A DNA stretch of 64,000 bases from contig CM059186.1 of assembly GCA_030323885.1 (NCBI GenBank), forward strand, positions 146,445,810 through 146,509,809, given 5' to 3'. Under the pieces are notes generated by a model. That model worked only from the letters and a program-made list of their open reading frames with translations. It did no database searches and was not told the DNA's origin. The translations under genes were made by a program, and so were the position numbers. This DNA comes from Branchipolynoe longqiensis (Eukaryota > Annelida > Polychaeta > Phyllodocida > Polynoidae). Below are positions 34,555 through 44,544 of this stretch, one piece after another (position 1 is the first letter of the stretch; each line of letters starts with the position of its first letter).

Positions 34555-35294
34555 TCACACATGTATATATGTTTATATATATCATAAAACTCCACCCAAT
34601 CAATCTCTGGTTCAATTCCCTCCAATACATATCGCTACATAACAAATGAATTACCCAGAGCAAGAAAGGAAACTTTCATAATTCCAATAACTCGAGCACT
34701 GTGCATCAGTTAGTCAGTCTCAACTCCACCTCTACCCGACGCCCCCCCCCCCCCCACATCGCCTGAAACACCCACCCACTCCTGTCCTTTCTCTCTACCA
34801 TACCAGGCCGAGTAGAGAGATATGGCACAGCCTTAAAAGCTTTTCAGAGTCGAGGCGGCAAGAATTACATCAAAGACCTGTCGAGGCTGGCTCATCAGAT
34901 TTGATTATAGCTGCAGCACAAAAAGAAATCCAATAGCTGACGCTGGAAGACCTGCCTCCGACACCGGGCTCTTGTTGGGTTCTGAGATGAGCGAGTCAAG
35001 GGGTGCCTAAAGTCATTCACTGCCAATAGGAACGGGGCATTGCATCGCGAGGTTATTGTTGGTGTTCTCTTTTGCTCTGGTAATAGAGTAGAATGTGTAA
35101 TAATGTGATTGATGATATTGCCTTTCGTCGCTCCCTTTGGAATCACAATTGAATGGACTATTTCTCACGGCGCCTGCACACCGCGTCTTGAAGAGTGGTG
35201 GTGCGGCGTCGGTGGTGCTGGTGCTGGTGATGGTGGTGGTGGTGGTGGTGGTAGAGGTGATGTTGGGCGTGATGGGATGGTGGTGTGTGGATTG

Positions 35295-35666
35295 GTTGGT
35301 TGGTTGTTGGAGTTCTACGTCCTGGCAACATCTAATGTCATATGGTTGGTTGTTGGAGTTTTACGTCCTTGCAACATCTAAGGTCATATAAGGACTGGAA
35401 TCGACTTGTGACAGTGTGCACTCATGGTGACTTTATAGTGCTGCCCCACTGGGAAATCAGGCTACCAGCACCATGACCCAATATCCCACTCAGTCATATT
35501 ATCCTGACACCGAGCGGACCAGTCCTTGCCCTATCCTATTAATGCTGAGCACCAGGCTAGGAAGCGACAAGTATCAAATTGATAAGTCATTGGTTTGACT
35601 GGACCGAGAACCAAATTCTAGATCTTCCCGCACGCGAGGCCAGCGCTCTACCGATTCATCCACCGC
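35295..35666 (-). mobile_element. SINE family S, copy 12, with duplicated tail
   Basis: Full-length minus copy from the tRNA-like head (CTACCGATTCATCCACCGCC) to the tail (GTTGTTGGAGTTTTACGTCC). The tail and first body segment occur twice in tandem (35297-35345 and 35346-35393, each with TTGGAGTT, TACGTCCT and GCAACATCTAA). A short duplication or a second 5'-truncated SINE landing in the tail would explain it. Confidence 0.8.
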
Positions 35667-36676
35667 CCCCCCCCCCCCGGTGGGTGGTGTGGATGGGGCT
35701 GGGTTTAGTTCTGATGTCCCGTCTTTAAACAAGGAATGACGTTAGTGAGCATTCACAACACACGTGATAGGGATGCCTTATACCAGGTCCCACCCTACAG
35801 ACAGACAAACAGACAGACCAATAGACAGACAGAGAGCATTATATACACTTTAATATCAGAATTCACTTTATACGTCAATTTACTGTATAAACCATTCAAA
35901 ACAAAATTGTGTAAATACATATATACCTGTAACACTTACGGTCGGAATATCAGTGCTAGGGCACTGACAAATGATATATATGAATAAAATTCATTTACCG
36001 AAAAAACCCAAAATAAAACCTTTCCTAGGATCTGAAACTAGACTGTTCCAGTGAGGCCATCTATGGCCATCTTTAACGGGGCACGATTATAATATACATA
36101 TGCACACCAGTACTTAGTCCAATTCTGGAATGCAGCTGACTCATGTGCGCACACTGAACCGCTTATTGGTTTGCGTCAGCAGTGTGTAGCTTGGGGAGTC
36201 AATTCACTGTTATCTAACGATGCGGTAACCCAACAATCTGATTGTGTCAGCTACGACAATCAGTGCTCATACTTTTTTTTTTGGTAAAGTATTTATTCAT
36301 CTGAATATGACATTTGTCAGTGCCGGAGCATTGGTCTTCCGGCCATCTTACTATTGGAATTGACATTATAAATAATCTAAGTTTGGTCAGTGCTGTATTA
36401 GTCACATCACCGATCCTGTAGAATTAAGGGAGTGGCTCCTGCTGTATAATGTACAGCACCAGTCACTGCGGTTCTTGCAAAAATGGGGAGCAGCACTGCC
36501 TTCTGAGTCGGAGCAGATTCTCTAGTCCAACCTGGGCAGACACAACCGACAGTGGATTGGATTTTGAGTCGGCTGGGAGCCCCTATTTGGCGGGACAAAA
36601 AAGGAAAGTTTTGGGAATTACACCCGACGCAGACAGCTATGAACCAACTGACTGTCGGTCCGGTTAGCGCCATGCA
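35667..36676. other. unassigned DNA
   Basis: Includes a (GACAGACAA)-like stretch at 35810-35835 and otherwise mixed sequence. Frames at 36407-36673 (both strands) have no recognisable domain. Confidence 0.4.
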
Positions 36677-37117
36677 TTAAAGTTGCATTGTCCGAAGGTT
36701 TTGAGTTTCTGTCATTTTCTGAGATAAATGTTTTATATTGATCATTATAATCTACTTTAGGCCTACTTTAGTTTGAAGTAAGTTTTATTGTAAATGGCTA
36801 ACTTTTGAGATAGCTGAAGCGCAAACTTGCATAATTAATTTAGGCAAACACACCAAAGCTCTGACACCATAGGCTTCTGCCGCAACAGGTTTGATTAAAT
36901 TGGCCCAGTATTCACTTCTATTTGGCGACACAGGTTTAATAAGCGGACCAGTATCTAAGTTGGTTGCTTGGTTATTGTTGTTTTACACCCTAACAACATC
37001 TAAGGTCATATCAGGACGGGGGTATTTTGGTTAGACATGTAGAATCAAATATAGGTAATTGCCTTGATTTCTTATTTTAAATTGATGGTTTTTTTTCATC
37101 GGACTATGCAGCTTTAA
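36677..37117 (+). mobile_element. MITE family A, copy carrying a SINE tail
   Basis: TTAA borders (36677-36680, 37114-37117) with AGTTGCATTGTCCGA and CATCGGACTATGCAGCT ends. About 65 bp of extra DNA at 36965-37029 includes a minus-strand SINE S 3' end (GGTTATTGTTGTTTTACACC, ATATCAGGACGGG). TTGG occurs on both sides. This is a 5'-truncated SINE insertion into the MITE. Confidence 0.75.
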
Positions 37118-37565
37118 CGCCTGGCTGTGGCAGGGCCGATTGCACCGGCCTCCAGGTGGGATTCTTCCTGTGGAGCATCCATCAGACCGACCCAGCCATG
37201 CGCAGACAGACAGCTGCTGGTCAATTAGCGGGCTCACCAGACGCCAGAATCTCCGGTAATTGGCATCGTTGCTGACACTGCTGTCAGCAACCCTTCTCAC
37301 GTCGCGACACTCACCCTCACGTGAAGCCCCCCCCCCCATCCCTCCCCTCCCACACCTCGCCACTGCCACCGCCATCCCCACACACCCCATACTCACTGTG
37401 ACGCGTCTGCTGTTCAAATTAACTGCGCAAGCTACCGCTAGGTGGCAAATGATGCATTGTCTTAACCGAGCAGACTGTCGACGACAGATTTGAATTGGTT
37501 TTAATGTGCAATGTTTGCCCAGAGAAAGCTGATGGGCGTCCTTGATTAGGATCTCCTATATCCCT
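37118..37565. other. unassigned DNA
   Basis: Contains a C-rich stretch near 37325-37390. No feature is supported. Confidence 0.4.
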
Positions 37566-37617
37566 GAGCCCGTCCTGATATGACCTGAGATGTTGCCAGG
37601 ACGTAAGACCCCAACAA
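37566..37617 (+). mobile_element. SINE family S, 3'-end fragment
   Basis: CCCGTCCTGATATGACCTGA, GATGTTGCCAGGACG and the tail TAAGACCCCAACAA; only the last 50 bp of the family. Confidence 0.65.
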
Positions 37618-37869
37618 GGTGTGGAATGCCCAAACAGTAAAGGAACGACAAATTCCTGACCTAAAAACATACAAAAAATATCTGTGCAAAATAAGGCTAG
37701 GAACCCCCAACTAAGCTGCACCGCAAAGGGGCAGGTGATACATGTCACGGCCCACCAGCGAGACGCCCAATGGAAGGTAACCATACCAAAAGCACCCAGA
37801 TAACACACCTCACAGCTGCGTACAAGCCTATGATATGTAAATAGGAGTAGGCTAGTCTAGAAATAAGAG

Positions 37870-38117
37870 TAGAAAAAATAAAGCACATATATGCCAAGAA
37901 AATCCAAAAAAATTAACATAGACTACTATAGTACTAACCAGACCAACCAACTATCTATCTGCTTCTGAAATACAGGCAATCAAATACCTTATCAGCAGCT
38001 ACTGTGTGATAAGACAACACCAACACTACAGCTGGCCAGCATTGAAAACAAGCCTGAATACCCAGGCTTATATGCTATGGACAGTATAAATACAGCCTCA
38101 ATAAAAAAAAAATAAAA
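37870..38117 (+). repeat. dispersed repeat J, copy 2
   Basis: Matches 33021-33256 throughout, including GTGTGATAAGACAACACCAA and CTGGCCAGCATTGAAAACAA, and ends in the same A-rich CAATAAAAAAAAAATAAA. Confidence 0.65.
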
Positions 38118-38632
38118 AAAACAACAAGCAAGCAAGCAAGCAACCTAACCTGAGACGCACACTGCTGCTGACAAGCTGGCTTATTAATAAGGAAGTTGGG
38201 GGAGTGAAAGTTAATGAATTTAAGTGGAATGGGGAGGGGGGGGTCCTAAATTATCCAACCACTAAAGTATCAGCAGGTTTGGTGGGGGTACGACCCTCCC
38301 CACGTGGTTGGTAGCTATATATATATGCACATATATGATATATATGCAAATATATGCACATATATACATATCCACACAATCAACATGTAGCATGTACACA
38401 CATACATGTACGTTTATGAACATAGACATATATATCCTGCACAAGTGAGGTTGTTACGTCCGGTAGTGACGAAAAGCGCCGGTGGCGGCGCTACCAGACA
38501 TGGGGGGGGGGCGCTGGAGACAGTACATAGAATTAGGGTAACAATAATATATATATTTATATTTTCAAAGAATTCCCTTCCAAGCCTTTACACCCGCATA
38601 ATTCGTTACGCGTCACATATAAGCATTCATAT

Positions 38633-38812
38633 GTAATGGTCTGCACTAACCTCTCAGGCAGGGAGCCACACAGACAGGTAGGCATGGGTAGTGTGGTGAT
38701 ATCAGGGAGCCTAGGTAGTGTAATGCTTAGTACACTGGCCTGGAATGCAAAGAGATGTGTGTTCGAGTCCCACTCTAGGCGCATTATTTCCCATTTTCAT
38801 CACCCCCACGAC
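38633..38812 (+). mobile_element. SINE family U, copy 2
   Basis: Leader AGGGAGCCACACAGACAGG, then AGCCTAGGTAGTGTAATGC (A-box region) and GTGTTCGAGTCCCACTCTAG (B-box region), with TTTTCATCACCCCC downstream as in copy 1. Confidence 0.55.
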
Positions 38813-39034
38813 ACATATATAAATATGCATATATTATATAAACACATACACATATATGTGCATATATATGTGGTATGCAGGTATTGCAGGTATAGCAATA
38901 CCTCAGGGAATTTAACACCCCTGCCCTGCAGAGTTGTAAACCACTCCCTTGTGGTACAGGTTATTGACAGAACCGAAGGCTAAGGGAGCAAACCCTAAAC
39001 AGAAAACCATGTCACTGTGGCAGCATTAAGGGTG

Positions 39035-39039
39035 GTTGA
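39035..39039 (+). repeat. target-site duplication GTTGA, left
   Basis: GTTGA precedes the left LTR and recurs at 43796-43800. The uninterrupted family L sequence at 17841 reads GGTTGATGTATGG, which confirms the empty site. The next base (T) leaves a 1-bp ambiguity. Confidence 0.8.
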
Positions 39040-39158
39040 TATAATGTACGTGTGCACACCGTGAGTTCTTGTAACGTAACTGCCTTTATTAAGAATCCTT
39101 GATCATGACGTCATGCGGTCGTACGGTGGGGGTGTTCGGATAATCACAATACATTACA
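39040..39158 (-). repeat. 3' LTR of the gypsy element (119 bp)
   Basis: Sense strand begins TGTAATGTA and ends TACATTATA, a near-perfect 9-bp terminal inverted repeat. It differs from the 5' LTR only at 39055 (C against G at 43692). It contains AATAAA in sense (39085-39090 on the plus strand) and the palindrome CATGACGTCATG. Confidence 0.9.
39106..39113. promoter_or_regulatory. CRE-like palindrome TGACGTCA in the LTR
   Basis: A perfect 8-bp CREB/ATF consensus site, embedded in a 12-bp palindrome CATGACGTCATG, about 50 bp into the sense LTR. The same site lies at 43743-43750 in the 5' LTR. Function as a promoter element is inferred from the sequence alone. Confidence 0.45.
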
Positions 39159-39172
39159 TCTTCCCCTTTCAC
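39159..39172 (-). promoter_or_regulatory. polypurine tract
   Basis: Sense GTGAAAGGGGAAGA immediately before the 3' LTR start TGTAATG; the expected primer site for plus-strand DNA synthesis. Confidence 0.8.
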
Positions 39173-39705
39173 TTAAATATAATAATTACTTTATTATTTA
39201 ACACTACTGTTTTGTGACATCTGATTTGTCACCTGTATTGACTTATACCTATATCTTTAAATTCTTTATTTCTGACTTATCGAGTTGTAACATACCTCAT
39301 ATAATTCCTTATCCTATTCTTTCCCTTATAATTAACATGTAATTTATTTTCTGCAATAAACGTCTTATGTCATACGTCCAACATACTATTATATAAAGTC
39401 AAGGTGTGTGTATAGTAGCTGAACAGAAATGTTTATGTTACACACGTAAGTATGATTTCATACGCAGTTGTATTGTCCTGCTGCTTCTTCTTTTGCATAT
39501 ATTGCGTGCATTCTTTGTTTGACACACATATGCGAGACGCTGCAATGTATTGTCGTTGGGCGCTCACATCATTTACTTTGTTCATTCAAGTTATTGTACA
39601 TACGAACGTACATAGATATATATATGTACATCAAGCTACTTACAACAGGTAAGCTACTGAAAGAAAAAACAATATTAGGCATCCCTAACATAAATATGTT
39701 TCAAC

Positions 39706-40965
39706 TTAATCACTAAATATATGTTGAAAACCGTAACGAACTGGTGGCCTACTGAACCGACCATAACGTGTTGTATATGGTATTGGTGTGTTCGTTTTAT
39801 GCGAACTTTTAACTTCAACTGAAGGTGCATGTTCAAGAGTCTTATTTTTACGTTTATCATGACATTTGTAAATGAACCTTCTGTTACGTCGTACAACATT
39901 GTCATGTTCATTTACCACATTGTAACTCCTTTGAGCACCTACATTTGTACGCACAATTTTACCTCTTTTCCAGTCCCCATTGTGGTCTTTATAACGGATG
40001 CGATCACCCCTATTCAAAGGGCGTTGAATACTGCTGGCATGCCTGTCAAAGTATCCCTTTTGTAACCTTTGATTACGGTGCATTTGGTTAAGTTTTGATG
40101 GATGTACCCTCGCCTTTAATTCTCGATCTAGTACATGGATCCTGCTTCTCAATTTTCTTGACATCATTAATTGCGCTGGGGATACGCCAATACCATCTAA
40201 TGTCGTATTACGGTAATTGAGCATGGCTATTTGTACATCTCTACCGTTTTTTATGCATTTTTTTATTATACGTTTAATGGTCTGAACATAACGTTCAACC
40301 TGTCCATTACTTTGTGCATGCATTGGACTTGAGTAGAGTGATGTGAATCCATATAGTGACGCAAATTTCTGAAATTCGAGACTTGTCAATTGCGGACCAT
40401 TATCCGACACTATATATCTGGGTATGCCAAAGCGGGCAAATGTTTGTTTTAATGTCTCAATAACTGCTGTAGTTGATATTTTATCTAATTGTATGAAATC
40501 TGGAAATTTAGAATAATAGTCAATAATTAAGATGTAATTCCTACCATCGACATGGAATAAGTCTATTCCAATTTTATTGAATGGTATATCTATTATTTCG
40601 TGATTTATCAAAGGTTCTTTTGGTGGCATATTTCTAAATTCTTGACATATATCACATCTGGATATTTTGTCTTCTAATTGGCTACTGAATCCTGGCCAAA
40701 AAATATTATCCCTGGCGAGTTGTTTACACTTAACCACCCCTAGGTGTGATTCGTGTAACTTGTCTAGCATATCGGTTTGTAGAATTTTGGGGATTATTAT
40801 TTGCGTACCTTTCAGTAGTAAGCCATCTACCCATGTTATTTCATATCTAAAGGTGTAATACGGTTTCACATCATTAGGAATATTATTGTTAGTATTTGGC
40901 CATCCTTCCAACGTCAGATTCTTTACTGTGTTGAGTGTCTGATCTACCTTGGTTGCTTATCTGAC
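39706..40965 (-). pseudogene. pol: integrase part of the gypsy polyprotein, cut off by upstream stops
   Basis: In the same frame as the gag-pol frame upstream but separated from it by TGA (40966-40968) and TAA (40957-40959). Counting from codon 40911: zinc-binding H53, H56, C86 and C89; catalytic D117, D170 and E206 with 35 residues between the last two, the usual D,D(35)E arrangement; and a basic C-terminal domain around 300-350 (RGDRIRYKDHNGDWKRGKIV). The catalytic residues are intact. There is no ATG near the frame start, so separate translation is doubtful. It inserts the cDNA copy into the genome in active elements. Confidence 0.85.
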
Positions 40966-43644
40966 TCATTGGACAACATCCATACCCATATCTATAGCCC
41001 CCACCGAAATGTCACGGTCATACAAATCATTAGGGGCTACACTGGATGTATGCGCTCTTGATAAAGTATCTGCAAAATATAAATGTGACCCTTTGAGATA
41101 TGATACTGTTATATTATAGTTTTGTAATCTCAAGCGCATACGTTGCATCCTTGCTGAAAGCTCATGTATCGGTTTTAGCATAATTGCAACAAGTGGCTTA
41201 TGGTCTGTGTTTACTGTTACGTCATTGCCATAAATAAAATCATGGAACTTTTTACAGCCAAAACATATGGCTAATAATTCTTTCTCGATTACTGCATAAT
41301 TTATTTGTGATTTGTCTAATGCCTTTGATGCCATAGCCACAGGGAATTTATTTTGAAACAAAGTAGCGCCCAAACCATACTTTGATGCATCAACCTGGAT
41401 TACAACTTTTTGTCTACTATCAAAATACTGTAGGATCGGTGCTTGAGTTAATAATTTCTTTAATTCCTGAAATGCCCTTTCTTGTTCCATTTCCCAGTGC
41501 CATGAAACATTCTTTTGAATCACCGTTCTCAATGGTTTCGTTATATGAGCCATGTTTGGAATGAACTTATTAACATATCCAATCATACCTAAAAATAGGT
41601 GTACACCTGGTTTATCGGTAGGACTGGGCATGTCGAGAATTGCCTGTATTCTGTCATTGTTAGGTTTTAGGCCATCTGAGCTAATTACGTGTCCCACATA
41701 GTTAACACTGTTTCTGCAAATTCTGGACTTTTTAGGGTTCAATTTTAGATGAACTGCTTGAGCACGGTTTAAAACTGCTTCTAACCTGACGTTATGTTCT
41801 TTTTCTGTAACTCCATGTATTAAAATGTCATCTGATATGACACTAACACCCGGCATTCCTTTTAAAATTTTGTTCATCTCTTGAATAACTATATCTCCCG
41901 CAGTCTTTATCCCAAATGGTAATCTAGTATATCGGTATCTACCCCAAGGCGTATTAAATGTACATAGTTCAGAACTCTCCCTATCTAATTCAATTTGCCA
42001 ATAACCGCTTTGCGCATCTAACACTGAGAAATATTTAGCCCCATGCAATTTAGATACAACTTCTTCGACTGTTCTGACTGGATATGGTCCTCTTAAAATT
42101 GCTTTATTGAGCTTAGTCGGGTCTAGGCAAATTCGTAGTTTCCCAGGTTTACGGACTATTGTTATTGAATTAACCCAAGGGGTTGGACTCTCCTGTTTTA
42201 CAATGACACCTAATTTTATCATACGTTCTAACTCTTTGTGTACATCATCATTGATGGATAACGGTATTCTACAAGGAGGGTCTACAACTGGAGTCACATT
42301 TTTATCAATATATATTTTAGCAGCAACCTTAATTAAACCTAAACCTTCAAACACGTCAGAATATTTTATTACCACTTTGTCCGCTTCGTGTGAAGGTGTC
42401 TCACTCAAAGTGTCCAGTCTTGCTAACAGACCCAATTGAACACAGGCTTGTTTGCCTATGATCGCACTACCGGCATCCGTCACTTGAAACTTTAAGTCAT
42501 GGCCATTAATCTTTAATGTTGTTTCACCTGCAGGCTTAATTCTATGTCCACCGTACGTGATTAATTGACAAGTAGATGCTTTCAAATCAGCATCATTCAT
42601 TTGTTTGTAAACTGCCAAAGGCAAAATGTTCGCCTCGGAGCCTGTATCTAACTTAAATGATACCTCCACATCACCGACTACAAACATTACAAACCATAAG
42701 TCCTTGTCGTCCATGTCAACATCACGTATAGAACCGACAAACAAATCACATCCTGCACTGTATTGTTGTTGTTGTTGATCTCGACTGTCTAAATGACCTT
42801 GCATGACTCGGTCGCTGTCCGTCTCTGAATCAATATTTATTTCATATATTGGTGCTTCATGTTGCTGTCTCTTTTGTAAATGGCACATTTTTACAAAATG
42901 ACCAATTCGCCGACATCCCATGCATTCTTTTCCTCGGGCTGGACAGTTTCCATCTCGGTGATTATATCCGCATCGTCCATATCTGGTAGCCGCCATCTTG
43001 CGGCCCTGTTGATAATGACTTGTTGATGCCTGTCTCCATGGAGATATCCTGGTTCCCAGTTCAGCCCGTCGTCCGTAACCATGAGACACTGCATCTACTT
43101 GCACGTTCGAAGACACTTGTACTTGTGATGATTTATTCTCACTCAATCTACATAATTGAACACACTCCTCCAATGATAACTTAGGTGCCTGTAGTAACCT
43201 ATTTCTGAGTTCGTTATCCTTTATCCCACATACAATCCGATCGCATAAGAGGGACGCTTCCAATTGTTCATAACAGCAAAACTGGATCCGATGTTTTAAC
43301 TCGCGAATGTATGTGTCGATATTTTCGGTAGTTTGGTTAAAAGAGTTGAAGTCATACCTTATTACTGTTATGTTTGTTTTCCCCTCGCAATAATTCGAAA
43401 ATGCTGTTATTAACGGTCCTATTTTGTCTTTGTCATTAGTGTCGAACTCAAACGTACGGTGAACTTTTTGTGCTTCACTGCCAGCAACATGTAGCAGTAC
43501 ACAGCATTGTACTTTTTCTGTTTTTGATCCTATTCCGGCTGCTGTCGAGTAAATTTCATAGGAATGCAACCATGATCTCCAGTTTATGGCCATCCGTTTG
43601 TCCAAATTTAATCGTCCAGGGGGTTTTAATCCATGAAGCGCCAT
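40966..43644 (-). CDS. gag-pol: gag-protease-RT-RNase H polyprotein of a Ty3/gypsy element
   Basis: 892 codons from the ATG at 43644, which lies just downstream of the primer-binding site. Residues 1-215 form the gag-like part. Two zinc knuckles follow: a first, incomplete one (C225, H229, C234, with Tyr where the leading Cys is expected) and a full CX2CX4HX4C (C241, C244, H249, C254). The aspartic protease has DTG at 333-335. The RT spans about 455-700 with D543 (VLDAQSGYWQ) and an SDD motif at 604-606 in place of the more usual Y-x-DD. RNase H has D752, E789, D814 and D859. Gag and pol are fused without a frameshift or internal stop, as in Mag-like gypsy clades. The frame ends at TGA 40966 although integrase follows in the same frame. 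Confidence 0.93.
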   Translation of the reverse strand: MALHGLKPPGRLNLDKRMAINWRSWLHSYEIYSTAAGIGSKTEKVQCCVLLHVAGSEAQKVHRTFEFDTNDKDKIGPLITAFSNYCEGKTNITVIRYDFNSFNQTTENIDTYIRELKHRIQFCCYEQLEASLLCDRIVCGIKDNELRNRLLQAPKLSLEECVQLCRLSENKSSQVQVSSNVQVDAVSHGYGRRAELGTRISPWRQASTSHYQQGRKMAATRYGRCGYNHRDGNCPARGKECMGCRRIGHFVKMCHLQKRQQHEAPIYEINIDSETDSDRVMQGHLDSRDQQQQQYSAGCDLFVGSIRDVDMDDKDLWFVMFVVGDVEVSFKLDTGSEANILPLAVYKQMNDADLKASTCQLITYGGHRIKPAGETTLKINGHDLKFQVTDAGSAIIGKQACVQLGLLARLDTLSETPSHEADKVVIKYSDVFEGLGLIKVAAKIYIDKNVTPVVDPPCRIPLSINDDVHKELERMIKLGVIVKQESPTPWVNSITIVRKPGKLRICLDPTKLNKAILRGPYPVRTVEEVVSKLHGAKYFSVLDAQSGYWQIELDRESSELCTFNTPWGRYRYTRLPFGIKTAGDIVIQEMNKILKGMPGVSVISDDILIHGVTEKEHNVRLEAVLNRAQAVHLKLNPKKSRICRNSVNYVGHVISSDGLKPNNDRIQAILDMPSPTDKPGVHLFLGMIGYVNKFIPNMAHITKPLRTVIQKNVSWHWEMEQERAFQELKKLLTQAPILQYFDSRQKVVIQVDASKYGLGATLFQNKFPVAMASKALDKSQINYAVIEKELLAICFGCKKFHDFIYGNDVTVNTDHKPLVAIMLKPIHELSARMQRMRLRLQNYNITVSYLKGSHLYFADTLSRAHTSSVAPNDLYDRDISVGAIDMGMDVVQ

Positions 43645-43658
43645 GTCAGCTGTTCAAC

Positions 43659-43676
43659 CCGTAACATCTGACACCA
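43659..43676 (-). promoter_or_regulatory. primer-binding site
   Basis: Sense TGGTGTCAGATG directly after the 5' LTR; it complements a tRNA 3' end (...GACACCA). The donor tRNA is not identified. Confidence 0.7.
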
Positions 43677-43795
43677 TATAATGTACGTGTGGACACCGTG
43701 AGTTCTTGTAACGTAACTGCCTTTATTAAGAATCCTTGATCATGACGTCATGCGGTCGTACGGTGGGGGTGTTCGGATAATCACAATACATTACA
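43677..43795 (-). repeat. 5' LTR of the gypsy element (119 bp)
   Basis: 118 of 119 bases match the 3' LTR. It carries the same AATAAA (plus-strand TTTATT at 43722-43727) and TGACGTCA (43743-43750). No TATA box is evident. Confidence 0.9.
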
Positions 43796-43952
43796 GTTGA
43801 TGTATGGAACTCCCAACATCTCCCGATCAGCCACTGCAGGGACAAATAGTTTTGCGCCTGTCTTGACATGTTCTTGCCGGTGTGAAACCTCTATTTGCTC
43901 CCCGAGAGAGTGCCGCTGGTAACTTGCAAAAGCCAGCAGCACTTCAACACTT

Positions 43953-44261
43953 TTGCAGGCAGCTTTCATGAAATGTGTGACAAATAAGGAAATACTCAAA
44001 TGGACGGGGCTGCCCTCTATGGAAGATCTTCTGATCAAAAAGAATCTCCGGTGGACTGGACACCTCATGAGGATGTCATCAGACAGGCTACCAAAGCAGA
44101 TCCTCTATTCTCAACTGTCTTCTGGTTACAGAAAGAGAGGGCAGCCTCGTCTCCGGTTCAAGGATACCATCAAGAGAAACTTGAAGCTGAGAGACATTAA
44201 GACCGAGTCATGGACGCAACTCTCACAACAGAGAGCTACATGGAGAGTGGCAGTCAAGTAA
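43953..44261 (+). pseudogene. LINE reverse-transcriptase C-terminal fragment
   Basis: 102 codons. The stretch starting KWTGLPSMEDLLIKKNLRWT, with GHLMRM, KQILYSQLSSG, KRGQPRLRFKDTIKRNLK and a QRATWR ending, is the conserved tail found after the RT domain in many metazoan non-LTR retrotransposons. The catalytic RT domain is absent. It lies in repeat family L, is followed by a stop at the end of the tail, then the CATGATGATGATGATG 3' terminus. It is a remnant with no independent function expected. Confidence 0.75.
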
Positions 44262-44389
44262 TGAAAGCAGTCTTTGTCGCATCATGACTGACAGCATGAT
44301 GATGATGATGATATTTAAAAAGATATAGTCACACACTACTAATCGAAGAACCACAAATAAAGCCTACTGTCATTACCTTCGTGCCCTTC

Positions 44390-44457
44390 ACATATTTTGG
44401 CAGGAATGTTCAGCGAACACTTACATATTTTGGCAGGAATGTTCAGCGAACACTTAC
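44390..44457. repeat. 33-bp direct tandem duplication
   Basis: ACATATTTTGGCAGGAATG with TTCAGCGAACACTT occurs twice, head to tail and identical. Confidence 0.9.
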
Positions 44458-44544
44458 AGAGAACGAAGCCCACACTATAACTTATAAGGAAGCCAGTCAT
44501 TTAGCAGTCTGAAGACCGCATCATGCAGTCAGTGCCTCGAATAT

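Larger units (their letters stand above)
39040..43795 (-). mobile_element. Ty3/gypsy LTR retrotransposon, 4,756 bp
   Basis: Order on the minus strand: 5' LTR (43795-43677), primer-binding site, gag-protease-RT-RNase H-integrase in one frame with two stops, about 530 bp of AT-rich 3' untranslated DNA, polypurine tract, 3' LTR (39158-39040). Integrase downstream of RNase H is the Ty3/gypsy (Metaviridae-type) gene order. No envelope frame is seen. LTRs of 119 bp and a leader of about 15 bp between primer site and start codon are very compact. One mismatch in 119 bp between the LTRs implies a recent insertion. Confidence 0.93.
38874..44314 (+). mobile_element. LINE-derived repeat family L, copy 1, split by the gypsy element
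   Basis: Left part 38874-39039: GGTATGCAGGTATTGCAGG to CATTAAGGGTGGTTGA. Right part 43796-44314: GTTGATGTATGGAACTCCCA to GACAGCATGATGATGATGA. It is the longest family copy in the window and the only one retaining the full RT-tail segment. The inserted Ty3/gypsy element is younger. Confidence 0.85.

Noticed and set aside
37031..37417. 128-residue minus-strand frame
   Set aside because: It overlaps the right half of a family A MITE and C-rich DNA; no domain is visible.
37419..37808. 129-residue minus-strand frame with hydrophobic stretches
   Set aside because: It crosses a SINE 3' fragment, and I recognise no protein family. The opposite strand is no better.
39706..43644. Retroviral envelope gene in the gypsy element
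   Set aside because: The region after integrase (39159-39705) is AT-rich with no long frame, and no signal peptide or transmembrane-type frame is present.
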